A DNA stretch of 64,000 bases from Amphibalanus amphitrite (lineage: Eukaryota > Arthropoda > Thecostraca > Balanomorpha > Balanidae): the NCBI RefSeq assembly GCF_019059575.1, contig NW_024881859.1:538372-602371 (forward strand), in the 5' to 3' direction. This document shows, in pieces, positions 1 to 11,325 of this stretch (the stretch's first letter is position 1; every line of letters starts with the position of its first letter). A model generated the notes under the pieces. That model ran no database searches. It saw only the letters and a list, made by a program, of their open reading frames with translations, and was not told the origin of the DNA. The position numbers were made by a program, and so were the translations under genes.

Positions 1-2247
1 GAGCTGTTCCGCTGTTTTCCAGCTATTTTTAGGAGATACAGACATCCATAGCCGCACCCATCATGCCCGTTGGGTCAGCTGCGACTAGTCTATCGCCGAG
101 GGCCGTTTTTCGTGTCGCCGGCCCATCCCGGTCATTAGGTGACAGTGGTAAGTGTCGAACACCTCGCTGGCGACCCCCTTAGCTGCTAATCCCCCGAAAC
201 GAGCACCTGCCGTCGGCCGACGGGCGGCGGCACGCACGCACCGGGAGCGGCACTTGATTTATGACCCGGGGAGGGGATAGGACGACCGCCGGTATACCCA
301 GGTAGGCCGGGCTTAGGTCTGTTGGCGGAGTCGTTGTTGTTGTGCTTTGTGGATGGTTGTGGTTTCTATTTGATTGAATTGTTCCATGTCAGGTGTAGTG
401 TGCACGATCATAATGCGTTGGCAAACTCTATCCCCATGGATGATGAAATATTCTTTGGCTGTCCTTAGAGTCGTAAAAAGGATATGTAATGTAAGTTTGC
501 GTGACATGTTATATTTGAAAATTACAGTGTCAAGTCGGAAGGAAAATCGGCTTTAGAAGGACAAGGTCACGCTCACCCAAAGCGCTCACATCTCGCCCGC
601 CATTTTCGCCGTTATGTATCAGCCTTTATCCCCTCGCCAATACTTTCCATCGCGGCTTTTTCGGGGACACTCGCTTTTTTCGCCCCGGGATCGACCTCTC
701 ACTCCGTTCCCGTCAGTCATGATTACCTCTACTGCCAGTGGGACATCCCGTGAGGGTCCTGCTGTCTCTCCTTTGTCAACCTGGCTTCTCCGTCGGCTGG
801 GGCTCACGACAAGACCCGTCTCCGCTGTCTCTCTATTATCGTCCTCAGAAGACCAGCTGGCCGCTAACGGTATTGATTGCTGGACCTTCCCGGCACCTCA
901 GTCCTGTGCACTGGGCCGACACTTTCCGGCTGATTTTGTCGCCGGCAGCGCTGGAAGTCGGCGGGCGTTTTCCGGTCGGAGGGTTTGATTACCCGTGAGT
1001 GGCCGGCTTTGACCTTCTGCCAATATACCTCGGGGCAGGTTATTGGTCCGAGTACTCTGCTGGGTGGCTGGATATATTTGTGCTTTCGTCGCGTTACAGG
1101 TCTGAAATGAACAGAGAATGTGCTGCTGCGTTCGAAGCATCTTATCAAACTAGTGACTACTTTTTGTTTTGGGTTTTTGTTTGTTTGGTTTGCTTATTAA
1201 AGCAAGTTGGGCCGAAGCCGCTCCTAAAATTTCAAGCTTATCGAGCACCGTGCACTCCGCATGATTAACTTGCGATAACTTTTTTGCTTACCTTATGGCG
1301 TTTCCCGAGAGAAACACATCAACATATTGTATAACTTTCAGTGTTCGCAGGGCTGTTGGGAAATTTCTGGAATGTTTGTGCACACACGTCTTCGTATTTG
1401 ATCGCTGCCCTTTTCAGTCGACTTTCAACCTACCGTGCGTTTAGCCCGCCATGAATCTGAAATCGCTCCGCACGTCTGACATTTATGTCTGTCACTACAT
1501 ATCCGAGACCTTACCTTTATAAATTATTATGACAAAGTCCTAATTTATCATTTTTGTCCACCCTCTCGTCTGAGCAATGTCATTGGACGGTTTAAGAGAT
1601 GTGCATTTGATGTCCATATGCGTTTCTGACGAATGCCTCTAATGGCTTGTTTATTTCACCTTCTATTCCCGGGCAGCTGTGTACATACGCGTAGTTCCAG
1701 TTTTCTACCCGCATTGGCGTTTCATATATGTGTTTTGTTTCATAGTTGAATGTTGTTTGACCTTATGTCTGAGATGTGCCTATTTATGGTGATTATGTCC
1801 GTGTAATGAGGCCCGGGGAGCCCACCTATGTATGTAACTAATAATAAACAGCTCAAATATGTACAATTAAGTAATGTGCGCTGCATTGCAAATAGACCAC
1901 TTGATGTGGTGTGTTCTATGTCATGTGACCTCCCGTTCCCTCCGCGAAAGTCACCTGCAGCTTGACGTGACACGTTATCTGACCTTTGACCTCTCCCTTC
2001 GGCAGAAGTCACCTACCATTTGACATGACGTGTTGGCTGACCTCTGACCTCTGACGTCTCCGGCATAGGTGACCTGTCGCTCGACATGACGTGTTGGCTG
2101 ACCTCTGACCTTCGGTCTCTCTCTCCGGCAGAGGTCACCTACCGTTTGACGTGGCGCGTTACCTGACCTCTGACCCTTCTCTCCATCAGAGGTGACCTAC
2201 CGTTTGATGTGCCGCGTTAACTGACCTCTGACCCTTCTCTCCATCAG
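1..2247. other. upstream intron of furry (partial)
   Basis: No conserved coding exon was recognised before exon A. Open frames here are short and resemble nothing known to me. The last 300 bases are a tandem repeat described separately. The rest is unremarkable mixed-composition intron, with a GC-rich start (1-300). Confidence 0.6.
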
Positions 2248-2260
2248 AGGTGACCTACCG
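1944..2260 (+). repeat. tandem array of about 70-bp units carrying copies of the exon A acceptor
   Basis: About five degenerate units end in a pyrimidine-rich stretch, then (C)AG, then AGGTGACCTACCG or a close variant, followed by TTTGAYRTG and CTGACCTCTGACC. The last unit runs into the real exon, where the tail changes to GGCTGCAG. Starting at the neighbouring upstream acceptor (near 2188) gives a TGA at about 2222-2224, so the upstream copies look like unusable decoys. Confidence 0.85.
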
Positions 2261-2381
2261 GCTGCAGACGGCCCGCCCGATGATCCGCCAGCGCCTACTG
2301 CAGTACCTGCTACCCTGGCTCTACAACATGGAGCTGGTCGACCCCAAGATTCAGCCCATGAGTCCGCTGGCCAAGTTTCAG
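2248..2381 (+). CDS. fry: furry exon A
   Basis: Translates to VTYRLQTARPMIRQ, then the highly recognisable LLPWLYNMELVDPKIQPMSP and AKFQ. The acceptor is CCATCAG at 2247; an alternative AG two bases later gives the same frame from GTG at 2250. The donor is CAG|GTGAGA after 2381, phase 0. In the family this stretch is part of the N-terminal helical-repeat region. The same exon start is copied several times just upstream. Confidence 0.9.
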
Positions 2382-2421
2382 GTGAGAACCTATTCTGTTC
2401 GAGGAGATGCGACGCTAAAAC

Positions 2422-2433
2422 ACCCGTAGATAC
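2422..2433. repeat. 12-bp target-site duplication, left copy (Penelope-like element)
   Basis: ACCCGTAGATAC here is repeated exactly at 6009-6020, directly outside the inserted element. This defines the insertion boundaries. Confidence 0.8.
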
Positions 2434-2718
2434 GCGTATAGGAAGGCCTTAAATTAATTATTGTTCATTTGTTTTAAATTAAGACTAAAGCTAATGTTTA
2501 AAAATTGAGTTTTTTTTTTCGCCCGACGTTTCGCGTTTATTGCTTATTCATGGGCTAATGCTAAAACATAATTTCGTCGACATACATATCAAAAATTCAA
2601 ATAACATCATTGACAGCACGCTTCACTATAAACATTGTCTTTCGCTAAAAGATATCGTATCCGTTCGATCGATCGATTGCGTTCCTTCGTATACATACGT
2701 CCATGCATCCGTTCATAT

Positions 2719-3713
2719 CTATCGCATGTCTTTGATCTGGGATGCTATAATATCATGTAGTTTGAAGAAGCCTGGCGATACGTTTATCACTTTTTCTGTG
2801 GAAATGTAAGCGGCCTCTATCAGCCACCGACGTGTTTTCGTTAAACCTGTGTGTATGGCCTGTGCTTCGTTCCAGTTTGGTAGATGTCCTTCTTGATCTG
2901 CGTGAATGACTAATGCCTTGGATGTTCTGTGATTACGTAAGTCATTTTTGTGCTCTTGAATACGTTTTCTTAGACCTCTCCCCGTTTCTCCGAAATACGA
3001 TTTATCACATTTGCTGCAAGGGATTTTGTACACAATACTGTCTGAATCTACTTCCTTTGGCTTTTTTCTAGCAAGTATCTGCCCGACCTTCTTTCCCGAA
3101 GCTGATACTACTCTCAGATCAGGCGCCAGCATCTTTGCTATTTGATCAGTTGTCTCACTATTTGGTGCAATAAAATATGCCCTTTTCTTGTCTTGTGCAT
3201 CCCTCTCTGTCCTGGGCCTGTGTCTGATCTGTTTTGCTTTTTTCTGTAACTCGATCAGTAGAGACTCGGGGAATTTCAACGCCATGAATGCTTTCTTAAT
3301 GTAATCTAGCTCGTCCTGTAGGAACTCAGGAGAGCAGATACGGTAGGCTCGCAAAAAGAAACCGATGACTATGCCTGTCTTACTTCGCAAGCTGTGTGCC
3401 GAAAAATAGTGCACGAAATCATCTTTGTTAGTTGGTTTCCTATATACAGAGAACTTAAACCCTTCTTCAAATCTCCTGATGACTACATCAAGGAACGGAA
3501 GTTTTCCGTCCTTCTCCTGCTCTAACGTAAACTGGATGGCTGGTTCGACATCATTGAGTTGTTTTAACAGGTCTTCCACACTACGTTCATTGGGGATGAA
3601 AGCTACTATATCGTCTACATATCTGTAAACTGTTGTATCTTCCCCGAAGATAGAAAGGAAGTGCTCCTTTTCAAGCAGCTCCATGTATAAATTGGCCAAA
3701 ACTGCACTCAATG
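2719..3713 (-). pseudogene. truncated inverted copy of the Penelope-like RT/GIY-YIG ORF
   Basis: On the minus strand this translates to the same protein as the C-terminal half of the full ORF, from SAVLANLYMELLE through the YVDD box to the terminal KDMR. It lacks the N-terminal region, the DKG motif and RT motif A, so it cannot encode a working enzyme. The copy ends at the inversion breakpoint near 3713, where similarity to the plus-strand copy stops. Confidence 0.88.
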
Positions 3714-3725
3714 TGTTAACATAGG

Positions 3726-5696
3726 ATGGATCTAGATAGGAAGCTAGACAAGTTATGCGATTCAAGTGATTGGAACACAGCAGGAAACATGTCTCTGGTC
3801 ACGAACTTATCCGACCGTGTACTTACTAAGACAGAAATAGCAGTGCTATCGCTCGGTTTAAAGTTCGATGTGGGTGGCCCAAGCAAGCATTTACAGGAAT
3901 TTGTGATAAGAAATCATAGATTTGGAGATTCGGACATAGAGAAGGGTTTCAAGCAAGGTGTCTCTGCGTGTTTAACAGCAATGGCCAAGGACCAGACAGT
4001 TACTGTTCCTAAGCGGTTTGTGCAGGCTCTGGACTCACTGAAAAAGGACCGCAGCATAATCATCACCACCGCTGACAAAGGGGGCGGAGTGGTTGTCATG
4101 AACTCAAAAGATTACGAAGCCAAAATGAAGACACTGCTACAAGACGGGAACACTTACCAGAACGAGGCGCCAGGCACATCTAAGAAAAAGTCCACTTCTT
4201 TTTCCAAGGAGGCAAGGAAAATACTGCGGAACTCAGAACCGGGAAAAAAGCTGCAATACCTGCTAGAAGAAAAGCCCAAGACACCGTCCATGAGGGGACA
4301 GCCCAAGATACATAAGACGGACGTGCCGATGCGGCCCATCACATCAGGTGTCGACAGTGCACCGCACAGACTTGCCAAACATCTAGCCAAACCACTCTCA
4401 CAATGTCTAGGAAAAATGAGTCCAACACACTTAAAGAATTCTGCAGACCTCTTGGAAAGAATTCAGACAGTAGACCACACAAAACACATGGTAAGCTTCG
4501 ACGTAAAATCACTTTTTACAAATGTTCCAATTGATGGAGCCATGAGGGCCCTTCATGAGGTACTAGATCTAGTGGACGATGTCCAACTTCCGGTCCCAAA
4601 AGATGATTATATTAGATTAGTTGAACTCTGCATAAGATTTGGAAGTTTTGAGTTTCAAGGGGAGGAATTCACACAAATCAACGGACTAGCAATGGGGTCT
4701 CCATTGAGTGCAGTTTTGGCCAATTTATACATGGAGCTGCTTGAAAAGGAGCACTTCCTTTCTATCTTCGGGGAAGATACAACAGTTTACAGATATGTAG
4801 ACGATATAGTAGCTTTCATCCCCAATGAACGTAGTGTGGAAGACCTGTTAAAACAACTCAATGATGTCGAACCAGCCATCCAGTTTACGTTAGAGCAGGA
4901 GAAGGACGGAAAACTTCCGTTCCTTGATGTAGTCATCAGGAGATTTGAAGAAGGGTTTAAGTTCTCTGTATATAGGAAACCAACTAACAAAGATGATTTC
5001 GTGCACTATTTTTCGGCACACAGCTTGCGAAGTAAGACAGGCATAGTCATCGGTTTCTTTTTGCGAGCCTACCGTATCTGCTCTCCTGAGTTCCTACAGG
5101 ACGAGCTAGATTACATTAAGAAAGCATTCATGGCGTTGAAATTCCCCGAGTCTCTACTGATCGAGTTACAGAAAAAAGCAAAACAGATCAGACACAGGCC
5201 CAGGACAGAGAGGGATGCACAAGACAAGAAAAGGGCATATTTTATTGCACCAAATAGTGAGACAACTGATCAAATAGCAAAGATGCTGGCGCCTGATCTG
5301 AGAGTAGTATCAGCTTCGGGAAAGAAGGTCGGGCAGATACTTGCTAGAAAAAAGCCAAAGGAAGTAGATTCAGACAGTATTGTGTACAAAATCCCTTGCA
5401 GCAAATGTGATAAATCGTATTTCGGAGAAACGGGGAGAGGTCTAAGAAAACGTATTCAAGAGCACAAAAATGACTTACGTAATCACAGAACATCCAAGGC
5501 ATTAGTCATTCACGCAGATCAAGAAGGACATCTACCAAACTGGAACGAAGCACAGGCCATACACACAGGTTTAACGAAAACACGTCGGTGGCTGATAGAG
5601 GCCGCTTACATTTCCACAGAAAAAGTGATAAACGTATCGCCAGGCTTCTTCAAACTACATGATATTATAGCATCCCAGATCAAAGACATGCGATAG
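3726..5696 (+). CDS. Penelope-like element polyprotein: reverse transcriptase + GIY-YIG endonuclease
   Basis: A single uninterrupted 656-residue ORF. N-terminal DKG motif at residues 117-119. RT signatures follow: RPITSG, motif A around F258-D259 (FDVKSLFTNV), motif B (GLAMGSPLSAVLANLYME), and the catalytic box Y357-VDD. The C-terminal endonuclease shows the GIY-YIG pair as V553-Y554 and Y565-FG, with CSKC just before and the RxxxH region (GLRKRIQEH) after, fitting the zinc-linked GIY-YIG domain of canonical Penelope elements. The family nicks target DNA with the nuclease and primes reverse transcription there. The first ATG lies only 12 bases from the inversion breakpoint and the protein is short for the family, so some N-terminal sequence is probably missing. 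Otherwise it looks intact. Confidence 0.92.
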   Translation: MDLDRKLDKLCDSSDWNTAGNMSLVTNLSDRVLTKTEIAVLSLGLKFDVGGPSKHLQEFVIRNHRFGDSDIEKGFKQGVSACLTAMAKDQTVTVPKRFVQALDSLKKDRSIIITTADKGGGVVVMNSKDYEAKMKTLLQDGNTYQNEAPGTSKKKSTSFSKEARKILRNSEPGKKLQYLLEEKPKTPSMRGQPKIHKTDVPMRPITSGVDSAPHRLAKHLAKPLSQCLGKMSPTHLKNSADLLERIQTVDHTKHMVSFDVKSLFTNVPIDGAMRALHEVLDLVDDVQLPVPKDDYIRLVELCIRFGSFEFQGEEFTQINGLAMGSPLSAVLANLYMELLEKEHFLSIFGEDTTVYRYVDDIVAFIPNERSVEDLLKQLNDVEPAIQFTLEQEKDGKLPFLDVVIRRFEEGFKFSVYRKPTNKDDFVHYFSAHSLRSKTGIVIGFFLRAYRICSPEFLQDELDYIKKAFMALKFPESLLIELQKKAKQIRHRPRTERDAQDKKRAYFIAPNSETTDQIAKMLAPDLRVVSASGKKVGQILARKKPKEVDSDSIVYKIPCSKCDKSYFGETGRGLRKRIQEHKNDLRNHRTSKALVIHADQEGHLPNWNEAQAIHTGLTKTRRWLIEAAYISTEKVINVSPGFFKLHDIIASQIKDMR

Positions 5697-5859
5697 ATAT
5701 GAACGGATGCATGGACGTATGTATACGAAGGAACGCAATCGATCGATCGAACGGATACGATATCTTTTAGCGAAAGACAATGTTTATAGTGAAGCGTGCT
5801 GTCAATGATGTTATTTGAATTTTTGATATGTATGTCGACGAAATTATGTTTTAGCATTA

Positions 5860-5894
5860 GCCCATGAATAAGCAATAAACGCGAAACGTCGGGC
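5860..5894 (+). ncRNA. possible degenerate hammerhead-ribozyme core
   Basis: GCCC (5860-5863) and GGGC (5891-5894) could form stem I. Between them lie ATGA and GCGAAACGTC, resembling the GAAA...GUC side of the minimal hammerheads reported from Penelope-like elements. The other half of the core, CUGAUGA, is not intact (CATGA instead) and stem II is very weak. An inverted copy lies at 2521-2556. Probably a decayed relative, not an active ribozyme. Confidence 0.3.
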
Positions 5895-6008
5895 GAAAAA
5901 AACCTCAATTTTTAAACATTAGCTTTAGTCTTAATTTAAAACAAATGAACAATAATTAATTTAAGGCCTTCCTATACGCTCAGCAACACTTGTCAATTTA
6001 TATACTTA

Positions 6009-6020
6009 ACCCGTAGATAC
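6009..6020. repeat. 12-bp target-site duplication, right copy (Penelope-like element)
   Basis: ACCCGTAGATAC, identical to 2422-2433. Host intron sequence resumes after it. Confidence 0.8.
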
Positions 6021-8420
6021 ATTGCATGGTGGTCTGTTTCGGTTACTGGTTCGGTGCATTGAAGTAGGCGGATGCAGTGAATTGAATGTGAATTAGAGAA
6101 TATATTCATTTGTTTTTGTGCGAGAATAGTACCTCTTTTTACTTTTCACATCATTCCTCAGAACAGAAGCTGAACAGCATCTTACCCATGATTAGTGCAG
6201 GGCAAGGATAAATATGCAAGATCATCTAATTCCAACCGCGTTCTATGTATCGTCTACGGCTTACGCAAGTTCGTTTATCAAAATGTGATCTGTACAGTGA
6301 GAGTACAATAACTATACACGACATTGCCAGCGCCGCCTCTCTCCGGTCACTCTCGTCTGATAAGGTGTCCGCATCATCCAGAGCTCACACTCTACTTCCA
6401 TCCGCGTGAGCCACCAATCTCTGGGCCCACGCTCAGGTTAGCCACATCCGCTTACCCTTTTGACCGTGCGTCACCACTATTTGGCCGCCCTCTCGCTGTT
6501 TTTGTAGACACAGTGTGGCGTCAGTAGCTCTTCGAAGCTCGACAGGTTATTGGTTGTGATTTATGTGACCGGGGGGGGGGGGGGCATAGAGCCCACCAGA
6601 GCCGCTCCCTGGTTGGTTGAGGCTCCGGCGCTGTCAGGATTGGAAGTCGATAGTGTGGCGCAGTTTTGAGTGGCAAGAAAATATGGTAAGGAAGATATGT
6701 ATTTTTGGTTAACACATGCTATGTCCCCTGTGAAGTTCCAAGCTGTGAGTTGTTGTGATGGCATAATCCGAAATAAGCTCTTCGGCTGCGTAGTAGAGCC
6801 CGGGGTATGGCGCAGTTGGTTCGTTTCGTGGACATGACCGGTGAGCACAGAGCCTCCTTTCGGGCCCATTTGCCGGTAATGGTGGGGACGACGTGCGCTG
6901 TCCCGGTCACTTTGAGCGCTAACCATGATTGGAGAGGGCCGCCGGCCGTCGGCGGGGCCGTCGGGACCTCCGCCGCGGTCAGACGAGTACCACCGGCAGT
7001 CAGACGAGTATCGCACCCCCGGCCGGCCGGACCCCCCGGCGGTCCCAGTGGATCTTTCGAGCTGAACACGACGCTGTAGCGCTTTAACGCTTTATGATCT
7101 CGGTTGAAATGGCGTTTTCAGGGCTGCAGCTTTGTTAGTGCTTTCAGTATGATGTTATCGTTGTTGATGAGTTAATTAAGTGTCCTTTTCGTAGAGGCAG
7201 CCTCATTCAACAACCTCATTCCGCGATTTTATGTTTGCTTTTGAATCGATCTTGCTTATCAATCCCGGTGGAATATAAACCCATGATTGAATGACTATTT
7301 ACCGTTCTGATCACCAGAACAATGCATTTTACTGCAGCTAGTTGATCGATAACTCAAACAGCTGTGTCCTGGAATCGTATGAAAGACAATCTAGCCGTAG
7401 CGGAGTTAGGCAATGCATATGAAGACCGTGGCATCAGGCACGGACGGGACGTAAAGGTCAAACAGAGGCTCACGTGACAGCGCGATCAGTTAGTTTCTGG
7501 GTGATGGTGCCCCCAGACAGCGTGCCACTTGTGCTGTAAAAAGGAATAAACGCGATTTGCATGATATATTAGGGAATGAATGACAGCGTATGTGCACAAG
7601 TGTACTGCTTGATTCTTATCATCGGCAGCGTCGATCGCCATTTACGTAAACAACTCTTGATGCTTTTAATTACGGCGCTTAATTAGTTGGAGTTAAATGT
7701 CGCGCGTCATTTCGAGTGGATTGACCCGTTGCAGTCTTAACTTCTATGATCCAATTAGGAGTTGCCGGAAGTGATGAGCGCCTCCAACCGCCGGCTGACA
7801 TTTGGGGATCAGAGCGTGCCGACTCCCCCTGTCTGTGTCGGAAAGGGCCCGGGGACTCCGCCACCACCTCAGGCTGGCCTACGCACCTCCATGACCCGTG
7901 ACTTGTGACATGTGACTGGCCGGGTGTAGTGCGCTAACCCGGACCTCACCCCGCGACTTGCGACCGGCCGAGTGGACCAGGGAACTCAACTTTGTCCACT
8001 GACCCCGGCGGCCGGTGGTCGGGACAACTTTGTTCGTTTGTTGCGGTCGCCGTCGCCCTCCTGTAATGCACAACCTGTGGCGACGCCTTTGATCGCGTCT
8101 TTGATCTTGCCTCCCCGATCCCCGTGTCGCATGACATGGGCGGCAGCCAGACTCGCTGTGCAAACCGCCCGCCCGCTATTCTGCAGTTTCGCGGTAATGA
8201 ATCAGGAAGTGTGGTGTTGACGTAAATGCTCGACGCCTCTCTGTGGTGCGAGATGTGTCCATTATTTTTTTTTTCACTGAGCCTTAGTAGTTTGTACTGG
8301 CAGCTAGTCCTGTTATTTCTGGTTTCTGTTTCTCGTACACTCCCATTATGTCTTTTTAGTGCCCTATTCTGCGCTGGTTTTCCTCACATATCGGCCTCTG
8401 TGTTTCAGTACTTTTCTCAG

Positions 8421-8519
8421 ATTGAGGCGTCGAGCGCGGCCCAGCAGCGCAGGGAGGGCTGGGGCTCGGCGGAGGCCACCGAAATGGTTATCAACAACCT
8501 GCTCTACATCACGGCAAAG
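8421..8519 (+). CDS. fry: furry exon B
   Basis: Encodes IEASSAAQQRREGWGSAEAT followed by EMVINNLLYITAK. The GWGSAEATEM...NNLLYITAK block is a strong Furry landmark. The donor is AAG|GTCAGT, phase 0. Two in-frame acceptors lie 12 bases apart: TTTCAG ending 8408 and TTCTCAG ending 8420. Using the first would add YFSQ. I chose the second, but either works in frame. Confidence 0.88.
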
Positions 8520-10968
8520 GTCAGTCCCGCGCCGCCGACCGCCGCCACTCGCAGCCGACCGCCGCCGCCGCCCTGTCGTGTCACGAATTAGGGTGTCGTT
8601 AAATTGGCATGGTGTCTGTCTGTTGTGCAGAGAAGGGAAATTGCTTTTTTTGTGACGACTTTAGTAGTCATTTTCAGGAAGATGCTGGTATTTTGATTTG
8701 TGCTGTTTTAGCTGCAGATACCCAGTGAACTGTGTGGTGTGATTCTGGTAAGAGCTGCTTTTTAATGGCATATAACCAGTGGGCTGTGTGACGGGATGAT
8801 AATGTATGCTCGTAAGTGTAGTGCATTGCAGTTATTTATGGCCCGTTTGGCTTAGCACTTATTTGGGGATGACCTTGCGGGCTGCGGCCTTCGACGATTG
8901 AATGACGTCTGCACGTAAAGAACATGACGAAATATGCGACTACATTTGCCCCATGGCTCCCATGTGACTGTCATTAATGGCTACTGGGGCATCTGAACAG
9001 ACGCTGTGTGGTCGGATCTCCGGTGAATTCCTTGTTATGCGCGTTACGGCTCACTACAGCGATGGTGATATCGCCCACGGACCATCTCATAATCCACACA
9101 CCATTCTGGCTATATTTGCGACTTTGTCTCGACTCGGCATTCCGTCTTTGCACACTGCCTCTTGTTCTCCGCCTTCCACATCCGTAAGACGGTTCGTACG
9201 ATCCTAACCTCTCGTCTCCTTCGCACCCTCCCCTCTCCCCCCTCCGTCACGCCTCCCTCCCCTCCCGTCCGCTCCCCGTCGCCCCGCCGGACTGCGAGCT
9301 CGCCAGTGCCGGGATTGGCGCGGCCCGAACGTCCGCTGCTGTCGGCTCCGGCGATCAATGAACAGATGATGACGGATCACGAACGTCGACCGCCCTTCCA
9401 AGGGGCCGCGAACGGTTTCCGTCGACTGGCCTTCGCAGCTGGGCCGCGGAGACCACCTGCACCCGCCGCCGGCACACCGCGCGGCAAAGAATTATCGCCG
9501 CCAAATCGCCACTAAGTTGTGATAAATCGCTGCGAAGACAGCGCCTCGCCTATGACCTATAGCGAGTTAGCGGGCGACATTTTGCCGACCACGTGTTAGC
9601 GGAAAGGTCTGGCCAGTCGGATTCGTTCCGGGAAATTCGGGTTACATGTGAAGCACGATCACATGGGAAATGGATGTCCACCGAGTTCAAAGCTGAAAAA
9701 GATTCCGCACTTATAGCGTCATGTGGTGTTTAACGTACTTTGCTTCGTTGACCTTATGCTTCGAGCTTTATGATCTTCTTTGAAGCCATCAGATAAATTT
9801 TGAACCATCTTTAGCACCCAGTGCATGCTCACTCGGGGGATGCGCATTGCGCAGCATGTTTGCTGACGTGTTACGCATAAACTTATTGAAACCGGCAGCC
9901 AGAAGACGCACATGTCTCCGTGTGTGCGCACGGGCCAATGGCTCGCACAAACACTACGCGAGCACGCTCCCGTCTGTCCGGCCTGTGGGACGCACGCGAC
10001 CGGTGGCAGATCTGTCATCGCGTGTCATCGGTGCGGTGACAGCTGTCATCGCGTGCGACCGTCACCTACGACTCGGTCACGCCACGGGAAACACAGCGAC
10101 GGCGGCTCTCCACTCCGCCATTGTTGCCAGTTTCTAAGCTTTACGCGCACAGATTGTCTGGCTGGCTTTATCTTATTCCGCGTCTGTCTGCTAGCTGAAA
10201 TGGCCTCATTTGCTAGACTGCCTAATGACTCGTGGAAGGCGTTCCGTTCACAGCTTGGGGAATTCTAAATGTGCCCAGCTGTTGCCGCAGACGTTTTCGC
10301 CAAGGAGCTGGCTCACACTGGGGTTAGAGGGGGAGAGGGATGAGGGCGAGGGCAACCGGACCTGTCTCCAGTCTGTGTGATGTAAGCGCACAGAGCTCAG
10401 TAGGCTGATCGTTCCCCGAAACGGATGTCTCCAGCCCAGTAACAGGGGTTCTAGGATAGCTAAAAACGGGCCCTGCTCTGATGTGGGATTGTCGGTTTAC
10501 CGGCTGGAGTGAGGCCAGAGCTAGGATGAAAATGCATTAGCTGTTGGAAACGGTTGTGAGTTAATCTGTCAATTTAGTGCGTTGTCGGGCGTGAGTTATT
10601 TCTAGATGCGACCTGGACTGACGTTGAAGGATATGTCCTTGTTTGTAGCCAGGAGCCCGCCACTAATATAGAGTTGACGGTCCGATACACCATCTTTGAA
10701 GATGACCCTTGGATGATCTGGCCCAAATTCATAATCGTTAAATGACTTTGCCCTCACCTGGAAACTCATCTGACCCTGACACTGAGCCTGACTTGACCTG
10801 ACACTGACCTGACCTGACCTGACCTAACCATAACCCAACTTGACCATGGCCCAATCTGACCCTGATAGCATGGGACATGACCTGGCCATTGCCCGACCTG
10901 ACCCGACCTGGCCCGGACCCGACCCGATCTGACCTGTCCTGACCCGACCTGACCTGCGATGGCGGCAG
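8520..10968 (+). other. intron B-C of furry
   Basis: No mobile element recognised. GC-rich stretches occur at 9220-9500 and 9900-10120. The last 210 bases are a degenerate TGACC-type repeat. Short open frames have no recognisable similarity. Confidence 0.7.
10752..10960. repeat. degenerate (GACCT)n pentanucleotide array before the exon C acceptor
   Basis: Many tandem GACCT/GACCC/GACCTG units run almost to the acceptor GGCGGCAG of exon C. It replaces a normal polypyrimidine tract with a purine/pyrimidine-mixed repeat. Confidence 0.8.
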
Positions 10969-11103
10969 ATTGGCGACGACCACCCGAAGGAGCTGGAGGA
11001 CCTGTGGGCAGCACTCTGCTCCTGCTGGCCAAACAACCTCAAGATCATCCTGCGCAGTCTGTTCATCCTCTGTGGAATGGCGCCCAATGAACTGCTGCCC
11101 TAC
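10969..11103 (+). CDS. fry: furry exon C
   Basis: Exactly 45 codons: IGDDHPKELEDLWAALCSCW, then PNNLKIILRS and LFILCGMAPNELLPY. The tryptophan-rich WPNNLKII and the CGMAPNELLPY end are typical of arthropod-like Furry. Acceptor GGCGGCAG, donor TAC|GTAAGT, phase 0 on both sides. The 3' edge with its donor is re-copied three times downstream. Confidence 0.92.
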
Positions 11104-11325
11104 GTAAGTACCGGGGTTAGTAGGATAATGTCCAACGAACCCAGTAGGATGCCCACTGCCCAGTAGCCTTATTTGAGTACTGGGATGGGGATGGCGCCCA
11201 ACGAACTGCTGCTCTACGTGACCGAGTACTGGGACCGGTGGGGTCCAAATGAGTTGCTGCCCTATGTGAGTACTGGCATTAGTAGGATGGCGCCCAACGA
11301 ACTTATGCCCTATGTGAGTACAACT
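11078..11325 (+). repeat. degenerate copies of the exon C 3' edge with its donor
   Basis: ATGGCGCCCAAYGAACTGCT...TAYGTRAGTAC occurs at the real exon end (11078-11111) and again near 11190, 11246 and 11287. Two of the three copies keep a GTGAGT donor. Reading past the real donor meets TAG near 11164, so the copies do not extend the exon. Confidence 0.8.

Larger units (their letters stand above)
2434..6008 (+). mobile_element. Penelope-like retroelement with inverted 5' partial copy
   Basis: A left arm (2434-3713, reverse orientation) and a right arm (4702-5979, forward) are near-identical inverted copies of about 1.28 kb. They are separated by the unique first part of the full element (3714-4701). 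Exact 12-bp direct repeats flank the whole. Penelope-like elements are known for such partial inverted copies and variable target duplications. A further 29 bases (5980-6008) lie between the right arm and the duplication and are not in the left arm. The translated arms are identical residue for residue, which suggests a young insertion. Confidence 0.9.
2382..8420 (+). other. intron A-B of furry
   Basis: It begins GTGAGA and ends TTCTCAG. The first half is occupied by a Penelope-like element (2434-6008). The remainder (6021-8400) holds only short unconserved open frames, a poly-G run near 6572 and GC-rich patches (6940-7060, 7780-8160). No further mobile element was identified there. Confidence 0.8.
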
